Of a stretch of 21,882 nucleotides of DNA, positions 18,401 to 21,882 are shown piece by piece. Within the stretch, counting starts at the first letter, position 1. The number at the start of each line of letters is the position of its first letter. The notes below the pieces were generated by a model. The model had not been told where the DNA came from, did no database searches, and was given only the letters and a program-made list of their open reading frames with translations. A program made the position numbers and the translations under genes. The stretch is from Polychytrium aggregatum (lineage: Eukaryota > Chytridiomycota > Chytridiomycetes > Polychytriales), in contig NW_026516561.1 in NCBI RefSeq assembly GCF_025602895.1, positions 1 through 21,882 on the forward strand, written 5' to 3'.

Positions 18401-19191
18401 TGTTAGGGATAGCTTCTGCTTGTTCTCCACTTTGACTGCACACTTGGCTGTTCTTTTGCCTTTCTGTTTGTTTGTGTGTAGCTTTGCAGTTCCCCTCCAA
18501 TTTTCCGCCTTTTGCCTGCCATTTCCGCTCCTTCCGCACTTCCGTTTCCCCGCGCTGCTCCGCTTCCTTTGTCTTCTTCGCACGCGCCGGTTTGTTTGTG
18601 CACGCGCCTTGCTGCGATTGGTTGCAATTCGGCTGCCGGTCATGTGTCCCACCACCGGTGACTCATGACCTGCCTGACCGCCCCGATCTCTTGTTCATCT
18701 CGCATGCATTTGCCCCAACCTTATACTTGACCAATCCGCTTCTTGGACGTTGAGTCACATTGCTTCGCCTTTGCACGTTTCTCCTGCCAGGTGCTTCGCT
18801 TTTGCTTGCGCCTCCCTCGCTTTGGTTCTCTGCCTGTCTCGGTGGTCCTTCTCGGCCCTCGTTCGTGCATCGCCCCCTTCGCCCTGCTCGATCGCCCACT
18901 TTTCCCTCCCTTGGCCGCCCTTCGCTGCCAAGTCCGGACTTGTCTATAAATAGCCTGACCCCCGCGATGTGTAGTCGAACCTGAGCGTTCAAAATAGGAC
19001 TAAATAAAGTGCCTTCTACTTTATTCTCTGAGTGTTCCTCACGTCTCATTTCGAGACTAGTCTTATCTTGAACGGATCTTTGCTTCCCTCGCTCCCTCTC
19101 CGAGTCCACTTCGGACTTTACCCTTGCCTTCCCTGAGCTCACTTCGAGCTCACTTCTTCTTTTGCCGTTGAGTCCCCTTTGGACTCTAACA
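18401..19191 (+). repeat. 3' LTR of element D
   Basis: A 791-bp partner of 12779-13569, with a TATA box at 18945-18952 and AATAAA at 19003-19008. It ends in CTCTAACA and is fused to family-1 pol sequence at 19192. The last two bases of the LTR (CA) match what would precede this point in an intact family-1 pol. Confidence 0.93.
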
Positions 19192-21695
19192 CAAGACCGC
19201 CTTCAGGACTCGCTACGGACTGTACGAGTTCCTAGTGCTGCCGTTCGGATTGACGAACGCACCTGCCACGTTCATGCAGCTGATGAACGATGTGTTCCGC
19301 CAAGAGCTCGACAACTCTGTCATCGTGTACCTGGATGATATCCTTGTGTACAGCAAGGATGAAGCGACCCATGAAGGTCATGTCGCCCGCGTGCTGGCCA
19401 AGCTACGCGAGCACAAGTTGTATGCCAAACTGTCCAAGTGTGAGTTCTTCAAGAATCAAGTCCCGTTCCTGGGACACGTTGTCTCAGGAAGAGGAATCGA
19501 AGTCGACCCCGCCAAGGTCAAGTCTGTGGTCGAGTGGCCGCCGCTCGCATGCGTCTCTGACGTGCAGTCGTTTCTCGGTCTCGTCAACTACTACCGCCGA
19601 TTCATCCCCGATCTGGCGCGCACTGCCGGTCCACTCACAGACCTACTCCGCAAAGAGTGCCCCTTCGTGTGGGACCACCCACAACGCCAAGCGTTCGAGA
19701 CCCTCAAGCACGCCTTGACGAACGCTCCTGTCCTCGCTGTGTTCGACCCGAACACGGATGTCTCCGTGCACACCGACGCCTCCGACTTTGCGGTGGGAGC
19801 TGTTTTGATGCAGGAGGGAAGGCCCGTTGCCTTCGAGTCGCGCAAACTGTCCCAACACGAGATCAACTATCCCGTGCACGAGAAGGAGCAGCTTGCGATC
19901 ATCTACGCGCTGCAGAAGTTCCGAGTGTACCTCCACGGTACCGCCAAGCCCTTCAAGATTGTGACGGACCACCAGTCACTGCGTTACCTCGACACCAAGA
20001 AGAACCTGAGCCGACGCCAAGCGCGATGGATGGAGTTCCTCGCCGAGTACAACTACGAGGTTGTATACCAGAAAGGCAAACTCAATGTGGTGCCTGACGC
20101 ACTGTCCCGACGCCCCGACTACCAATTGGCGTCACTGTACGAGTCGACTGTCAGTGTCGACAACACGATGCTGGATGTTGTCCGAGACAACATCGCCAAC
20201 GACAAACAGTTCGGAGAACTGTTCCGAAAGGTGTCTAAGCTCCCCAAGGACGACGAATCATCCGAGTACACAGTGCGTGATGGCCTGCTCCTCCTGAAGA
20301 AGGACAGCCGTGTCTGTGTGCCGGACATTCCGTCGTTGAAGACCAAGTTGCTCCAAGAGGTCCACGACTCGCCCCTCGCTGGACACTTTGGAGTCGAGAA
20401 GACATACGACCGACTGGCCAAAGTCGCATACTGGCCTGGAATGAAGCGCACCGTCGAGAAGTACATCGAGTCCTGCCATACCTGCAAGATGGTCAAGTCA
20501 CGCACGACCCGAGAGCAAGGATTGCTGCAACCCCTGCCTGTTCCCGACCGCCCCTGGACCAGCATGTCCATGGATCTCATCACGCATCTACCGACGACCA
20601 AGTTGGACCACGATGCAATCGCTGTCTTTGTCGACAGGTTCAGCAAGATGGCACACTTTGTGCCGTGCCAGACGACATGCTCCGCGCCTGACCTTGCACT
20701 GCTGTTCTTCAAGCATGTGTTCAAGCACCACGGCCTCCCAAAGTCCATCGTCAGTGATCGAGACCCCCGATTCACCTCCTTGTTTTGGACAAGTCTGTTC
20801 GACCATCTCGGCACCAAGCTGAACATGTCAACCTCGCACCACCAACAAACGGATGGACAGTCCGAGCGGACGATCCGCACCCTCGAGCAATACCTGAGGA
20901 CATACGCCTCGACCAGCCAAGACGACTGGGACATACAGCTGAGTCATGCAGAGTTTGCATACAACACCGCCAAGTCGAGCACAACTGGCTTGAGCCCCTT
21001 TGAGGCGCTCTACGGATTCCAGCCTGATGTTCCCACCTCCTTGACACTGACCGAGTCCACGGCTGGATTGCCTCCCAAACCAAGTGCCTTTGTCAAAGAT
21101 CATCAAGTCCGACACAAGATGATCGCCGACGCGCTCACGGATGCGCAACAAGTGATGGCGAAGTACTACGACCGCCGACACCAGGATGTCTCCTTTGAAG
21201 TTGGAGACCTTGTCTACCTGGACGCCGACAACATCAAGGTCCCCGAAGCCCAGTCAAAGAAGTTGTTGCCCAAGTACCGAGGACCGTTCAAGATAGCGGC
21301 CCGACCCAGTCCCCTCAACTACCTGTTGGACTTGCCACCTGGAAGCAAGCTCCATCCTGTCTTCCATGTGTCCAAGCTGCGTCGCCACACGACCCGCAGT
21401 CCAGCACAGTTCCCCGACGCCGACGAAGGTGTCCCGGACGACGCACCACTGGAAGACGACCTCGGACAATACTATACTCAAGAATATGAAGTCGAAAGGA
21501 TCGTGAGGCACAAGAAAGTGGCTGATGGGTCACTTCGGTTTTATGTCAGTGGGTTGGTTACCCACACTCGGGCAACACATGGCAAACACTGGAGACTTGT
21601 CCCATGCACCCGAGGAGCTGAGTAAATACGGTAAACACCTCGAGGAGCCCCAAATAAAGAGCACACGCAGGGCTCCTCGCAGGAAGCCTTCTTAA
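19192..21695 (+). pseudogene. pol 3' portion of element F
   Basis: The frame begins in mid-RT at the codons for [14 protein letters not shown] and reads through YLDD, RNase H, integrase HHCC/DDE and the GPY/F-like region with the same translation as B. Within the chromodomain two single-base deletions relative to B (at about 21546 and about 21593) shift the frame, giving a stop at 21623-21625 instead of the family stop at 21693-21695. There is no start codon context of its own; any expression would need transcription from the upstream D LTR. It is a truncated remnant. Confidence 0.9.
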
Positions 21696-21704
21696 GTGTG
21701 GGAG
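21696..21704 (+). promoter_or_regulatory. Polypurine tract of element F
   Basis: GTGTGGGAG is the same as in A and B and immediately precedes the 3' LTR. Confidence 0.6.
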
Positions 21705-21882
21705 TGTAGGAGATGGTATCTCCGACGCTGTGCTGCGCGTACTGCGCGTACTGCGCGGCGCAGTGGGTCGTGACCTGTGCTGCGCTTTGCGTTTTCACGC
21801 ACCGCAGGCAGGCCACCGCAGGGTATACCTGCGGGTTGCCCCCGTTCCCCCCGTTTGTCTGGAGTTCGGTTTAATCGTGAAT
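21705..21882 (+). repeat. 3' LTR of element F (partial)
   Basis: The first 178 bp of the family-1 LTR are present; the window ends inside it, just before AATAAA is complete. One substitution relative to B (TTTAATCG versus TTTTATCG) is seen close to the end. Confidence 0.9.

Larger units (their letters stand above)
12779..19191 (+). mobile_element. Element D: full-length family-2 Ty3/gypsy chromovirus, self-priming type
   Basis: The element is 6,413 bp with two 791-bp LTRs (about 97.7% identical, 18 differences counted), gag, a -1 frameshifted pol, chromodomain, polypurine tract and a predicted Tf1/sushi-like self-primer. It is older than family 1 by LTR divergence, or is a recombinant. Flanking 5-mers differ (GTTTG left, CAAGA right) and the flanks are different elements (C and F). 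Pol carries six single-base insertions. Confidence 0.92.
19192..21882 (+). mobile_element. Element F: 5'-truncated family-1 element, running off the window
   Basis: The sequence corresponds to element B from about 8748 onward: the second half of pol, polypurine tract and the first 178 bp of the 3' LTR. The 5' LTR, gag, protease and N-terminal RT are missing, replaced by the D LTR. The coding part is nearly identical to B, so this copy is also young. Confidence 0.9.

Noticed and set aside
1..21882. Host genes, tRNA or rRNA between the elements
   Set aside because: Every stretch could be assigned to an LTR, leader, gag or pol of one of the retrotransposons; no unassigned interval longer than about 130 bp remains.

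Overview
This is a eukaryotic repeat cluster made entirely of Ty3/gypsy (Metaviridae-type) LTR retrotransposons. I found no host gene, tRNA, rRNA or CRISPR array. C-terminal chromodomains on the integrases place the main elements among chromoviruses. GC-rich coding sequence, a PMD(V/L)D motif in the Gag C-termini, and a Tf1/sushi-type self-priming element suggest a fungal host, possibly a basidiomycete; this is inference. Three families are present. Family 1 is about 5.47 kb with a 309-310 bp LTR (TGTAGGAG...GACGTTACA) and a tRNA-type primer site. Family 2 is 6.4 kb with a 791 bp LTR (TGTTAGGG...CTCTAACA) and a predicted self-primer. Family 3 is seen only as a pol fragment.

Layout, left to right. 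1-346: PBS leader and most of the 5' LTR of an older minus-strand family-1 copy (G). 347-5815: a complete minus-strand family-1 element (A), inserted 7 bp from the outer end of G's LTR with a perfect 5-bp target duplication, CCATC. 5821-5827: the rest of G's LTR. 5828-6103: a 276-bp minus-strand pol fragment of another family-1 copy (H). 6104-11571: a complete plus-strand family-1 element (B) with open gag and pol. 11572-12778: a minus-strand pol fragment of family 3 (C). 12779-19191: a complete but frame-broken plus-strand family-2 element (D). 19192-21882: the 3' part of a plus-strand family-1 element (F), running off the window in its LTR.

Expression logic. In both full-length families pol lies in the -1 frame relative to gag. 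The overlap carries a GGGAAAY slippery heptamer, a 7-nt spacer and a strong hairpin, so Gag-Pol is expected to be made by programmed -1 frameshifting. Pol order is protease, reverse transcriptase, RNase H, integrase (HHCC, DD35E, GPY/F-like) and chromodomain. A and B are head to head, with their 5' LTR promoters firing outward from a 288-bp spacer, and form a roughly 5.47-kb near-perfect inverted repeat.

Most notable observations: a 21-bp micro-inversion between 10-bp inverted repeats that flips exactly the protease active-site codons of C; a 12-nt self-primer/PBS complementarity in D; matching frameshift architecture in two families; missing target duplications around B and D, implying ectopic recombination or misassembly; and single-base indels in A and D that occur without any nonsense substitution, so consensus errors must be considered.
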